Positions 8,230 to 15,499 of a stretch of DNA of 64,000 nucleotides are shown here, in pieces. The position numbers and the translations under genes were made by a program. The stretch spans positions 248,001 to 312,000 of the forward strand of contig NZ_JAFCJK010000006.1 in NCBI RefSeq assembly GCF_018131005.1, read 5' to 3'. Source of the stretch: Bradyrhizobium lablabi. Lineage in GTDB: Bacteria; Pseudomonadota; Alphaproteobacteria; Rhizobiales; Xanthobacteraceae. Position 1 is the first letter of the stretch. Each line of letters begins with the position of its first letter. The notes beneath the pieces are model-generated. The model was not told the origin of the DNA, did not search any database, and was given only the letters and a program-made list of their open reading frames with translations.

Positions 8230-9193
8230 CAATCTAGCCAACCCGGACCAGGCGAAACGGGCTGTCGCGGCGACGCCGGGTGCGATCGAGGCCCGGCAGG
8301 TCATGATCGGCGGTCAGTTGCTTCAGGTCGCGGTCAGGCATGGTGGCGGCAGCGGTCCGCCGCTGTTGCTGTTCAATGGAATCGGGGCCAATTGGGAGTT
8401 GGCGAAGCCGTTCCTCGAAGCACTCACGGGCACGACGGCAATCATCTTTGACGTGCCCGGCGTTGGCGGTTCGCCCAGGCCGCTCCTGCCGTATCGCCCA
8501 TCGACACTGGCTCGGCTTGCTGCCGGTCTCGTCGCCGAGTTCGGCTACAAAGAGATCGACGTCGCCGGCGTGTCCTGGGGCGGCGGAATCGCACAGCAGT
8601 TCGCACATCAATATCCAACTCTATGCCGGCGGCTGGTCCTCGCAGCGACGGCCCCCGGCTTCACGATGGTGCCGGCAAGCCCTGCGGTGCTGTGGAAAAT
8701 GGCGACCCCGCGCCGCTACACCGACAAGGAGTACATGAACAGGATCGCGGCGGATATCTATGGAGGCGCCTTTCGCCACGACCCGTCCCTGATCGGCCGG
8801 CATGCGAACGCGATGCATGGGGCGCGCAACCTCGGCTACCTTTACCAGCTTCTTGCGATGAGCGGCTGGACCAGCCTGCCGTGGCTGTGGTCATTGCCGC
8901 AGCCGACGCTCGTGCTGATGGGCCGGGACGATCCACTCGTGCCTTCGATCAATGGTCACATCCTGGCGAGCCTGATTCCGAAGGCCGAGCTCCGGATGAT
9001 CGAGGACGGGCACTTGTTCATCGTGACGCGGCCGGCGGAAACCGCCGCCGTAATCGAGGCATTTTTGGTCGACGCGAACAAGCATGTCGAACCGTCGTCT
9101 CCGCTCGCACGAATGGCCGATGGGGTCAGAGATATCATTTCGACGGCCGGAGGACGGAGCGATATCCGAACGCAGAGCGAGGGGAGGAAATAA
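8222..9193 (+). CDS. phaZ: Intracellular PHA depolymerase, Pseudomonas PhaZ type
   Basis: A 323-residue alpha/beta hydrolase that should release 3-hydroxy fatty acids from stored medium-chain PHA. The sequence runs parallel to Pseudomonas PhaZ: LLLFNGIGANWEL, FDVPGVGGSPRP, the nucleophile elbow GVSWGGG with Ser118, AQQFAHQYP, MATPRRY, LMGRDDPLVP (acidic residue) and EDGHLFIVTRP (His). The start is taken as TTG at 8222, which overlaps the end of phaC by 8 bases and restores the N-terminal part expected from the family. The next ATG (8302) would cut into the first beta-strand. A weak CTGGGAC lies upstream, so translation probably depends on coupling to phaC. The stop overlaps the dehydrogenase start (TAATG). 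Confidence 0.88.
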   Translation: MTDNLANPDQAKRAVAATPGAIEARQVMIGGQLLQVAVRHGGGSGPPLLLFNGIGANWELAKPFLEALTGTTAIIFDVPGVGGSPRPLLPYRPSTLARLAAGLVAEFGYKEIDVAGVSWGGGIAQQFAHQYPTLCRRLVLAATAPGFTMVPASPAVLWKMATPRRYTDKEYMNRIAADIYGGAFRHDPSLIGRHANAMHGARNLGYLYQLLAMSGWTSLPWLWSLPQPTLVLMGRDDPLVPSINGHILASLIPKAELRMIEDGHLFIVTRPAETAAVIEAFLVDANKHVEPSSPLARMADGVRDIISTAGGRSDIRTQSEGRK

Positions 9194-10410
9194 TGACAAC
9201 TCAGCAGGCAAAACCAATCGGGAAAGCTGACTACGCGCCTCCTCCAATCGAAGGCGACTTCTACCGGATAGCCGCCGTGCTGAGCGACAGCGAGCGCGCC
9301 CTTCTCAAACGTGTTCGGGAATTCACGGAAGGCGTCGTGGCGCCGGTGATCGAGGATTATTGGGGCCGCGATGCATTTCCCTTCGAGATCATCCCGAAGA
9401 TGGCTGAGGTTGGTATCGGCGGGGTGGGCTATCAGGGGTATGGCGCTGCCGGCGGCAACTGGCTGCTGAACGGTTTTGTCGCGATGGAGTTGGCGCGTAT
9501 CGATGCGTCGGTCGCGACGTTCTGGGGTGTGCACACCGGCCTTTCTGCCGGATCGATCTATCTGTGCGGGGACGAGGAACAGAAGCAGCGATGGCTTCCA
9601 CCCATGATGCGTTTCGAGAAGATCGGCTCGTTCGGCCTGACGGAGCCGCTGGTAGGGTCGGCGACATCAGGCGGAATGATGACGACCTGTCGGCGAGATG
9701 GCGACTCCTGGATACTCAACGGACAGAAAAAGTGGATCGGGAACGCCACATTTGCCGACGTCAATGTGATCTGGGCACGAGAGGAGGGCTCAAACCAGGT
9801 CAAGGGTTTCGTGGTGGGAAAGGACAATCCAGGCTTCTCGGTCGAAAAGATCAAAACCAAGATGGCGCTGCGCGTTGTTCAGAACGGGCTGATCACGTTG
9901 AAGGATTGCCGTGTTCCCGAGACGGATCGCCTGCAGAACGCCAACAGCTTCAAGGATACCGCCAAGGTGCTGAAGATGACCCGCACCGGAGTGGCATGGT
10001 TTGCCGTTGGCTGCCAGATGGGCGCCTACGAGAATGCCTTGCGTTACGCGACCGAACGGACGCAGTTCGGCAAGCCGATCGGCGGCTTCCAACTCGTGCA
10101 GGATCTGCTGGTAAGGATGCTCGGCAACGTGACCTCGACCCAGGCGATGATGTTGCGTCTCGCCCAGCTTCAGGACGAAGGCGTGATGCGCGACGAGCAT
10201 GCGTCACTGGCGAAGGCGTTCTGCACGGTCAAATGTCGCGAAACTGTCGGCTATGCGCGTGAGCTGCTCGGCGGCAATGGCATCCTGCTCGAGAATCACA
10301 TCGGGCGCTTCGTTGCCGATGCGGAAGCGATCTACTCCTATGAGGGTACAAGGGAGATGAACACGCTGATCGTCGGCAAGTCCATTACTGGATTGAGTGC
10401 CTTCATATAG
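9193..10410 (+). CDS. Acyl-CoA dehydrogenase (glutaryl-CoA dehydrogenase/ACX4-like subgroup)
   Basis: A 405-residue FAD-dependent acyl-CoA dehydrogenase that introduces the trans-2 double bond. Typical blocks are visible: FGLTEPLVGSATSGG with the flavin-contact WILNGQKKWIGNATFAD, then YATERTQFGKPIGGFQLVQ and YARELLGGNGILLENHIGRF. The catalytic base is Glu384 in SYEGTREMNTLIVGKSITG, the glutaryl-CoA dehydrogenase/plant ACX4-like position and context. GGGGAGG precedes the ATG, which overlaps the phaZ stop by one base. As the last gene of the operon it would supply enoyl-CoA to the MaoC hydratase. Chain-length preference cannot be read; a glutaryl- or short-chain acyl-CoA substrate remains possible. 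Confidence 0.9.
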   Translation: MTTQQAKPIGKADYAPPPIEGDFYRIAAVLSDSERALLKRVREFTEGVVAPVIEDYWGRDAFPFEIIPKMAEVGIGGVGYQGYGAAGGNWLLNGFVAMELARIDASVATFWGVHTGLSAGSIYLCGDEEQKQRWLPPMMRFEKIGSFGLTEPLVGSATSGGMMTTCRRDGDSWILNGQKKWIGNATFADVNVIWAREEGSNQVKGFVVGKDNPGFSVEKIKTKMALRVVQNGLITLKDCRVPETDRLQNANSFKDTAKVLKMTRTGVAWFAVGCQMGAYENALRYATERTQFGKPIGGFQLVQDLLVRMLGNVTSTQAMMLRLAQLQDEGVMRDEHASLAKAFCTVKCRETVGYARELLGGNGILLENHIGRFVADAEAIYSYEGTREMNTLIVGKSITGLSAFI

Positions 10411-10621
10411 CGCCAGGCATCGGCCCGGCCCCACTATTTTTTGACCCTCTCCCTGCGGATCGGCATGATAGTTGCTCGAACAGCGGGTTTGGCATTTCTC
10501 TGATCCGCCGTAGGTGAACCGTGGATAGGAATGCATGCCATGGAGCAGGAGCGGCCTGTGCCGGGTTACCCGAGCGTGGATGACGTGACGTGAGAGGTGA
10601 AACCTTTTCGCGAGGCACGCA

Positions 10622-10906
10622 ATGATCGCGAACCTCCCAAGCAAGACGAAATGGATTGTTGGCGTTGTCATCCTGGTCACTGCAACGGCGACCGCAGCCC
10701 TAATCGGCGCTTGGCTCCCTGCGTGGATGCTCGTGTTGCTGGGTTCGATGGGATTGGCACTGCTATACATCGTTGCGAGGCTACGGTCCCGATACGATCC
10801 GCTAGACCCGCGCTTTGGCAGTTGCATCCCGCCAATCAACATGCCGAGAGCTGACAGCAATTCTCTGGCCCGGCCCGACGCTGGCGAGCGGCGATCTGGA
10901 GGCTGA
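10622..10906 (+). CDS. Small putative two-TM membrane protein
   Basis: A 94-residue protein with two hydrophobic segments close together (WIVGVVILVTATATAALIGA and MLVLLGSMGLALLYIVA), followed by a basic then hydrophilic tail. I do not recognise the family. A GAGGCACG stretch just before the ATG is a possible ribosome site. A longer frame on the other strand covers the same bases but shows no domain. Predicted inner-membrane; function unknown. Confidence 0.5.
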   Translation: MIANLPSKTKWIVGVVILVTATATAALIGAWLPAWMLVLLGSMGLALLYIVARLRSRYDPLDPRFGSCIPPINMPRADSNSLARPDAGERRSGG

Positions 10907-11030
10907 CAGGAATTCTTAAGCCAAGTGATCGGTTCTCTTCGGAACAGCATCGCCTGCTGTGATCGCGACTGAGGTATCAGCAGCCCCCGCAGATTTAAAT
11001 ACGGCCACGAGCGATGACCTTTGCTTGTGA

Positions 11031-11069
11031 GAACGACCTCAGCAGCGGGGGCGCGTGCTGAGGCCGTTC
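11031..11069. repeat. Long imperfect hairpin in intergenic region
   Basis: Arms GAACGACCTCAGCA (11031-11044) and TGCTGAGGCCGTTC (11056-11069) pair over 14 positions with one A/C mismatch around an 11-base G-rich loop. No U-tract follows, so it is not a standard intrinsic terminator. It lies in a 750-base gene-poor stretch. Confidence 0.55.
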
Positions 11070-11183
11070 GGGGCGCTGAGTGCCGGTAAGAGGGACGACA
11101 CCCACCCTGAAATAGCGCGTGGATCGCGGTCGTGAAATCTACCTTTTCCGGTACAGCCGAATTGGTGGGCTGTTGTTGGGCGG

Positions 11184-11314
11184 CCTAAAGCGCGATGAGA
11201 TCAGGATGAAGCATCATCTCGCTTTAGCTTGTTGTTTGCGCATGATCTCTGCGAAAACGCTACGCGTTTGTCGCGAGGGCAAACCGCTACACACTTGTCC
11301 GGATCATGCTCTAG
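11184..11314. repeat. Dispersed intergenic repeat, family A (copy 1)
   Basis: The element begins CCTAAAGCGCGATGAGATC, has an imperfect inverted repeat ending in GATCATCTCGCTTTA-like sequence (arms TAAAGCGCGATGAG / CATCTCGCTTTA), then CATGATCTCTGCGAAAAC and ends with CCGGATCATGCTCTAG. I recognise this pattern as a very common intergenic repeat of Bradyrhizobium/Rhodopseudomonas genomes. This copy seems to carry an internal duplication (CGCTACGCGTTTGTCGCGAGGGCAAACCGCTACAC split into two units). A second member with the same 3' half lies at 59429-59526. The rest of 10907-11656 shows no credible gene. Confidence 0.75.
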
Positions 11315-11656
11315 TCCTGCGGCGTTACCGGATTTGTGAGCTTGTTCCGAATTGGCACGATCGCTCGCGATGCCATTTCAGCAAGGCTCGGAAGGAGTGA
11401 GGGGTGTTTTCGTGATCCGACGACCGAAAATTCCTGTCTGGGGAAAAAGGGCCGCTCGTCGGGCAAGCGACCCAAGTTCTGGGAGGAAATGCCCAAGGTG
11501 GGCAGCGATAGCGAGGCGCTCGGGATGGAGCCGAAGAGCATAGCCCATGCGCCACCAGACGAATTCGGGGTAAGGTAGGGTTCCAACCGATCCTGGATCG
11601 ATACCGATCGAAGCTGGGTGCGATGCTCGCTCACTGGCGTACCGAAGGAGATTACG

Positions 11657-12130
11657 ATGAGCGATACCGAATGGTTTCTTCGCCAGGCAATCGAGCTCGC
11701 ACATGCCAATGTGGAAAACGGCGGCCGTCCTTTCGGGGCGGTCGTGGTAAAAGACGGCAATGTCATCGCGACTGGCGTGAACGAGATACTCAGCACCAAC
11801 GATCCGACTGCGCATGCTGAATTGACGGCGATCCGAACAGCGAGCCAAAAGCTCGGCTCGCCGAACTTGGAGGGTTGCGCCATCTACGCGAGCGGCCACC
11901 CCTGTCCGATGTGTATGGCCGCAATGCGCTTGGCCGGCGTCAGCGAAGTCTATTATAGCTATTCCAACGACGATGGCGCGCCTTATGGCCTCTCCACGGC
12001 GAGCGTCTACGCCGAGCTGGCCAAGCCCTTTTCCGAACAGTCGATGAAGATCGGCTATGTACCAGTCCGCCTGGAGTCTCGGCCCGATCTTTATGCCGAG
12101 TGGAAGAGGAGACATTCTGGACAGATATAG
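11657..12130 (+). CDS. Cytidine/deoxycytidylate-deaminase-fold nucleobase deaminase (guanine deaminase-like)
   Basis: A 157-residue zinc-dependent deaminase. The zinc site is complete: His53 and catalytic Glu55 in TAHAELTAIR, Cys83 and Cys86 in HPCPMCMAAM. Compact length, the NGGRPFGAVVV block and the C-terminal PDLYAEWKRR tail resemble the GuaD-type guanine deaminases and related nucleoside deaminases. tRNA adenosine deaminase (TadA) is a less likely alternative. AAGGAG lies 6 bases before the ATG at 11657, which excludes an upstream in-frame ATG at 11618. It stands alone between repeat-rich spacers, so the context adds no further hint. Confidence 0.85.
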   Translation: MSDTEWFLRQAIELAHANVENGGRPFGAVVVKDGNVIATGVNEILSTNDPTAHAELTAIRTASQKLGSPNLEGCAIYASGHPCPMCMAAMRLAGVSEVYYSYSNDDGAPYGLSTASVYAELAKPFSEQSMKIGYVPVRLESRPDLYAEWKRRHSGQI

Positions 12131-12287
12131 GGGCGGAGATCGAACACTTTGCTTGCGGGTATTCTGGGTTCGGCGCCGCCTCCGGATTGGGCCGGGGAAG
12201 ATGCAGCGGGGCCTCACGTGGCCCTGAATTTGATTGTGGCAGGAACTCTGACTGGCATGCGGACGGTCGGCGTCGCATAATGGCATC

Positions 12288-12539
12288 ATGGAGCACGTTC
12301 ATAAATGCACTTCCGTTCTGCGTCATCTCATTGCTGCGGGCGAGGAAAACTGCGTCCCCACGGCCCAAAAGGCCATTGGCGACATGCTGGCGGTGACGCC
12401 GGCTGACCAACATAAGGCTTCGCTAGATCGCGTCCGAGCAGTCGTCGAGGTCCATCGCGCTGTAGCTTCCGGTCCACAGCTGAGCCTTGCGGACACCATC
12501 AACGACTACATCGAGAAGCTGATGAGGGCGCTAGAATGA
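12288..12539 (+). CDS. Small hypothetical protein
   Basis: An 83-residue, mostly helical, hydrophilic protein (VPTAQKAIGDMLAVTP, then LSLADTINDYIEKLMRALE at the C-terminus). I do not recognise it. Amino-acid composition looks natural rather than antisense-like, but no good ribosome site precedes the ATG, so it may not be expressed. Confidence 0.4.
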   Translation: MEHVHKCTSVLRHLIAAGEENCVPTAQKAIGDMLAVTPADQHKASLDRVRAVVEVHRAVASGPQLSLADTINDYIEKLMRALE

Positions 12540-12570
12540 CTTCAACGCGCCCCGGCTGGCATGTTCCATA

Positions 12571-12676
12571 CTATAGCGTTTTCGAGCGAAGTGGACGCCG
12601 GTTCGCGTGAAGAAAACGCGTCAAAACAGGAATCGAGAGCTTCGGTTCTGATTCAATCAGAATCGAAAATGCTCTA
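12571..12676. repeat. Dispersed intergenic repeat, family B
   Basis: The element starts CTATAGCGTTTTCGAGCGAA, continues with GTTCGCGTGAAGAAAACGCG and ends with a near-perfect dyad TTCTGATT-C-AATCAGAA followed by CGAAAATGCTCTAG. I recognise this as a second widespread intergenic repeat of Bradyrhizobium-type genomes. It lies just downstream of the livF stop on the other strand, where its hairpin could act as an RNA end. No other copy occurs in this window. Confidence 0.75.
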
Positions 12677-12753
12677 GCGTCGTGCGCGGACGTTTCATGG
12701 TTTGCTTTTGCAGCAGTTGAGTCGCGCGGACGTCGGACGGCCTGGCGTCCCGC

Positions 12754-13449
12754 TCAAACCTCCAGCCATTCCTTTCGGACCGACGCGTTGTTGGTCAGGT
12801 CTGAAGGCGTGCCCTCGAAGACGATACGACCATGACCCATGACGTAGACGCGGTGCGATATTCGCATGGCGATCGAGAGCTTCTGTTCCACAAGCAGGAT
12901 GGCCACTCCGCGTCGCGCGATTTCTGCGATCAGGTCGCCTACCTGATGGACAATGAGGGGCGCCAACCCCTCGGTCGGCTCATCGATCATGATCAGTTCG
13001 GGGTTGCCCATCAGCGTGCGGCACATCGTCAGCATCTGCTTCTCGCCACCGGACATCACCCCCGCCGCGGTATCCGCACGCGCTGCAAGGTTGGGAAACA
13101 TCTGCAGCATGTCGTCCATTTGCCACTTGCCGGGTTTGCGCGGGTCCTTGATGCCGAGCATCAGATTCTGGCGCACAGTGAGGCCCGGAAAGATGTCGCG
13201 GTTCTCCGGAACATAGCCAAGGCCGAGGCGCGCGATCCGGTAGCTCGGCAGGCCTGCGATGTCGGCTCCCTTGAATCGAATGATGCCTTGCGGCGGCACT
13301 TCCCCCATGATGGCCTTGACGGTAGTGGAACGGCCCACACCGTTTCTGCCCAGCAGGCTCACGACCTCGCCAGCCGCAATCCGCAGATCGACGCCCTGGA
13401 GAATGTGGCTCTTGCCGTAGTAGGCGTGGAGATTTTCGACTTCGAGCAT
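12754..13449 (-). CDS. livF: LivF-type ABC transporter ATP-binding protein with altered Walker A
   Basis: A 231-residue ATPase of the branched-chain amino acid (HAAT) transporter family, last gene of a five-gene leftward operon. Signature MSGGEKQML, Walker B LIMIDEPTEGLAP and the switch His region as LLVEQKLSIAM (Gln in the usual HAAT position) are in place. The Walker A motif reads GRNGVGRSTT: the invariant lysine is arginine (codon CGT). In most ABC ATPases K-to-R there severely reduces hydrolysis, so this subunit may be a weak or structural partner of LivG, or the base may be a sequencing error. The start overlaps the livG stop (TGATG). Substrate of the transporter is unknown. Confidence 0.9.
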   Translation of the reverse strand: MLEVENLHAYYGKSHILQGVDLRIAAGEVVSLLGRNGVGRSTTVKAIMGEVPPQGIIRFKGADIAGLPSYRIARLGLGYVPENRDIFPGLTVRQNLMLGIKDPRKPGKWQMDDMLQMFPNLAARADTAAGVMSGGEKQMLTMCRTLMGNPELIMIDEPTEGLAPLIVHQVGDLIAEIARRGVAILLVEQKLSIAMRISHRVYVMGHGRIVFEGTPSDLTNNASVRKEWLEV

Positions 13450-14201
13450 CAGGCGGCCTCTTCGCCGAGATAGGCTTCCCTCACCTTGGGATCGGAGCGG
13501 ATCTGGTCCGGCGTTCCTGTCGCAATCACGTGGCCGTAGACAAGAACCGAAATGCGGTCGGCCAACCCGAACACGACGCTCATGTCGTGCTCCACGATCA
13601 TCAAGGTTCGACCTTCGGTGAGGCGGCGGATCAGCGTAACCGCGCGCTCGGTTTCCGCGTGACTCATTCCCGCGGTCGGCTCGTCGAGCAGGATAACGTC
13701 GGCACCGCCGGCAACCGTGATGCCGATTTCGAGCGCGCGCTGCTCGGCATAGGTGAGGAGCCCGGCGGGAACGTCGCGTCGCGTCGCGAGGCCGATGTCG
13801 GCGAGGATTTCCGCGGTCCGATCGCGGACTTCAGGAAGATGGTCGATATTCTTCCAGAACGAATAGCGGTGGCCGGCAGTCCAGAGCACGGCGCATCGCA
13901 GGTTCTCCCACACACTCATGTTGGCGAACACGTTCGTGACCTGGAAGCTGCGAGACAGTCCGCGCCGATTGATCTGATATGGCCGCAAGCCGGAAATCAC
14001 CTCGCCGCGGAGTTTCACCGTTCCCGACGTCGGTGCGATATAGCCGGTAATCAGATTGAAAGTGGTGGACTTTCCGGCACCGTTGGGGCCGATCAGTGCA
14101 TGCCGCTCGCCTTGCGTCACGCTCAAATTCAAGTCGCGGATGATCGAGATGTTACCAAAACTCTTTTGAACATCCTTGATCTCGATAGCGGGTGCGGTCA
14201 T
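13449..14201 (-). CDS. livG: LivG-type ABC transporter ATP-binding protein
   Basis: A 250-residue ATPase partner of the LivF-type subunit. Walker A GPNGAGKSTT is intact, Walker B is VILLDEPTAGMS, and the H-loop is IVEHDMSVVFGLADR. The signature segment reads LTYAEQRALEIG, with alanine where many LivG proteins have glycine; I recall similar versions in rhizobial paralogues. The C-terminal RSDPKVREAYLGEEAA is the standard HAAT ending. The start overlaps the livM stop by four bases (ATGA). Confidence 0.93.
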   Translation of the reverse strand: MTAPAIEIKDVQKSFGNISIIRDLNLSVTQGERHALIGPNGAGKSTTFNLITGYIAPTSGTVKLRGEVISGLRPYQINRRGLSRSFQVTNVFANMSVWENLRCAVLWTAGHRYSFWKNIDHLPEVRDRTAEILADIGLATRRDVPAGLLTYAEQRALEIGITVAGGADVILLDEPTAGMSHAETERAVTLIRRLTEGRTLMIVEHDMSVVFGLADRISVLVYGHVIATGTPDQIRSDPKVREAYLGEEAA

Positions 14202-15499
14202 GTGGAGTGTCCCTTCTCGCGCGCCGCCGTGAGCGCTTCGTCCCAGGCTTGCGCGAGCCGGATCCAGGTTTTTCGCGCGACGAAGAAGCCGCCGACGATC
14301 AGCACGAGCGCGGCGAGCCAGGTGAGCGGACTCGATACATTGAAGTTGATGCCAAACGCCCTGATATTCGGATCTTCGCCGGGGTTCACGGTGTGATGCA
14401 CCAGAGTCTCGATGCCAAGAACGAGACCTGCGATCATCGCCAGCGTCGGAACAAGCGAGATCAAGTAGTAGGGCAGCACCGTTCCCAGTGCGCCGCCCTT
14501 GATCAGCGGGCGATGCATCATCAGAAGTCCTGTGATGCCGCCTGGCGCAAACGTCACAACCGCAATGAAAAACAGTCCGAAGTAGAGTTGCCAGACCGAC
14601 GTCAGATCGCTCAGGCTGAGTGACAGCACGGTCACGAATATCGCTCCGACGATCGGCCCGATGAAATAGCCGACGCCGCCGATATAGGTCGAGAACAGCA
14701 CTGTCCCGGACTGGGCCGCGCCGAGATAGGCGGCGTTGGCGATTTCAAAGTTGATCGCGGCAAGCGCGCCGGCGATGCCGGCAAAGAAGCCGGCAAAGCA
14801 GAACGCCAGATAGCGAATGACGTGGGGGTCGTAGCCGACAAACTGAACGCGCTCGGGGTTGTCACGCACCGCATTGCACATGCGGCCGAAGGGCGTGCGC
14901 GTCAGCGCATACATTGCGACGATAGCGATCAGGGTCCACGCCGCCACCAGATAGTAGATTTGGATCTGGGGACCGAAATTCCAGTCGAAAAGCCGGATCA
15001 GTTTGGTGCGGTTCGCCGATATGCCGGCTTCCCCGCCGAAGAACGTGCGCAGGATAAGGGCTGAGGATGCGATCAGTTCCGCGACGCCCAGCGAGATCAT
15101 CGCGAAGGCCGTTCCGCTGCGCTGGGTCGAAACCCAGCCGAGCAGCACGGCGAAGAATAGGCCGGTCATGCCTCCGATCAGGGGAACGAACGGTAGGGGG
15201 ATCGGCAGCTTGTTGGCGCCGATCATATTGATGGCATGTATGGCCAGAAATCCACCGAGGCCGTAGTAGACCGCGTGCCCGAAGGACAGCAGTCCGGTCT
15301 GGCCGAGCAGGATGTTGTATGACAACGAAAAGATGATCGAGATGCCAATCAGGCTGAACGTCGTCAGCGCGCTGCCCGAGCTGAACAGCCTGGGCAGCAC
15401 CAGCAGCAGCAGCACTGCGCCAGCCCAGAGGCCATAGAACTTTATCCTCTCGCTGAGCGGAGGGTAGGGTGGTGCGACGCGTGAGGCCAGTTCGGTCAT
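14198..15499 (-). CDS. livM: LivM-type ABC permease with C-terminal extension
   Basis: A 433-residue inner-membrane permease of the HAAT family. The core has the usual LivM pattern: LGQTGLLSFGHAVYYGLGGF, the EAA-like RTPFGRMCNAVRDNPERVQF, and YIGGVGYFIGPIVGAI. Ordinary LivM proteins are about 320-350 residues long. Here some 90 extra residues follow the LLMMHRPLIKGG segment and contain two more TM helices (LVPTLAMIAGLVLGIE and LTWLAALVLIVGGFFVA) with a loop between. The start overlaps the livH stop (ATGA). Confidence 0.92.
   Translation of the reverse strand: MTELASRVAPPYPPLSERIKFYGLWAGAVLLLLVLPRLFSSGSALTTFSLIGISIIFSLSYNILLGQTGLLSFGHAVYYGLGGFLAIHAINMIGANKLPIPLPFVPLIGGMTGLFFAVLLGWVSTQRSGTAFAMISLGVAELIASSALILRTFFGGEAGISANRTKLIRLFDWNFGPQIQIYYLVAAWTLIAIVAMYALTRTPFGRMCNAVRDNPERVQFVGYDPHVIRYLAFCFAGFFAGIAGALAAINFEIANAAYLGAAQSGTVLFSTYIGGVGYFIGPIVGAIFVTVLSLSLSDLTSVWQLYFGLFFIAVVTFAPGGITGLLMMHRPLIKGGALGTVLPYYLISLVPTLAMIAGLVLGIETLVHHTVNPGEDPNIRAFGINFNVSSPLTWLAALVLIVGGFFVARKTWIRLAQAWDEALTAAREKGHST

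Larger units (their letters stand above)
10907..11656. other. 750-base gene-poor region
   Basis: Apart from the hairpin at 11031-11069 and the repeat at 11184-11314 I see nothing certain. Short frames here have no ribosome site, and the best one (11119-11400) runs through the repeat. An AAGGAG site just before 11657 belongs to the deaminase gene. Confidence 0.5.

Noticed and set aside
11119..11400. 93-codon plus-strand frame
   Set aside because: Runs through the family A repeat and lacks a ribosome site.
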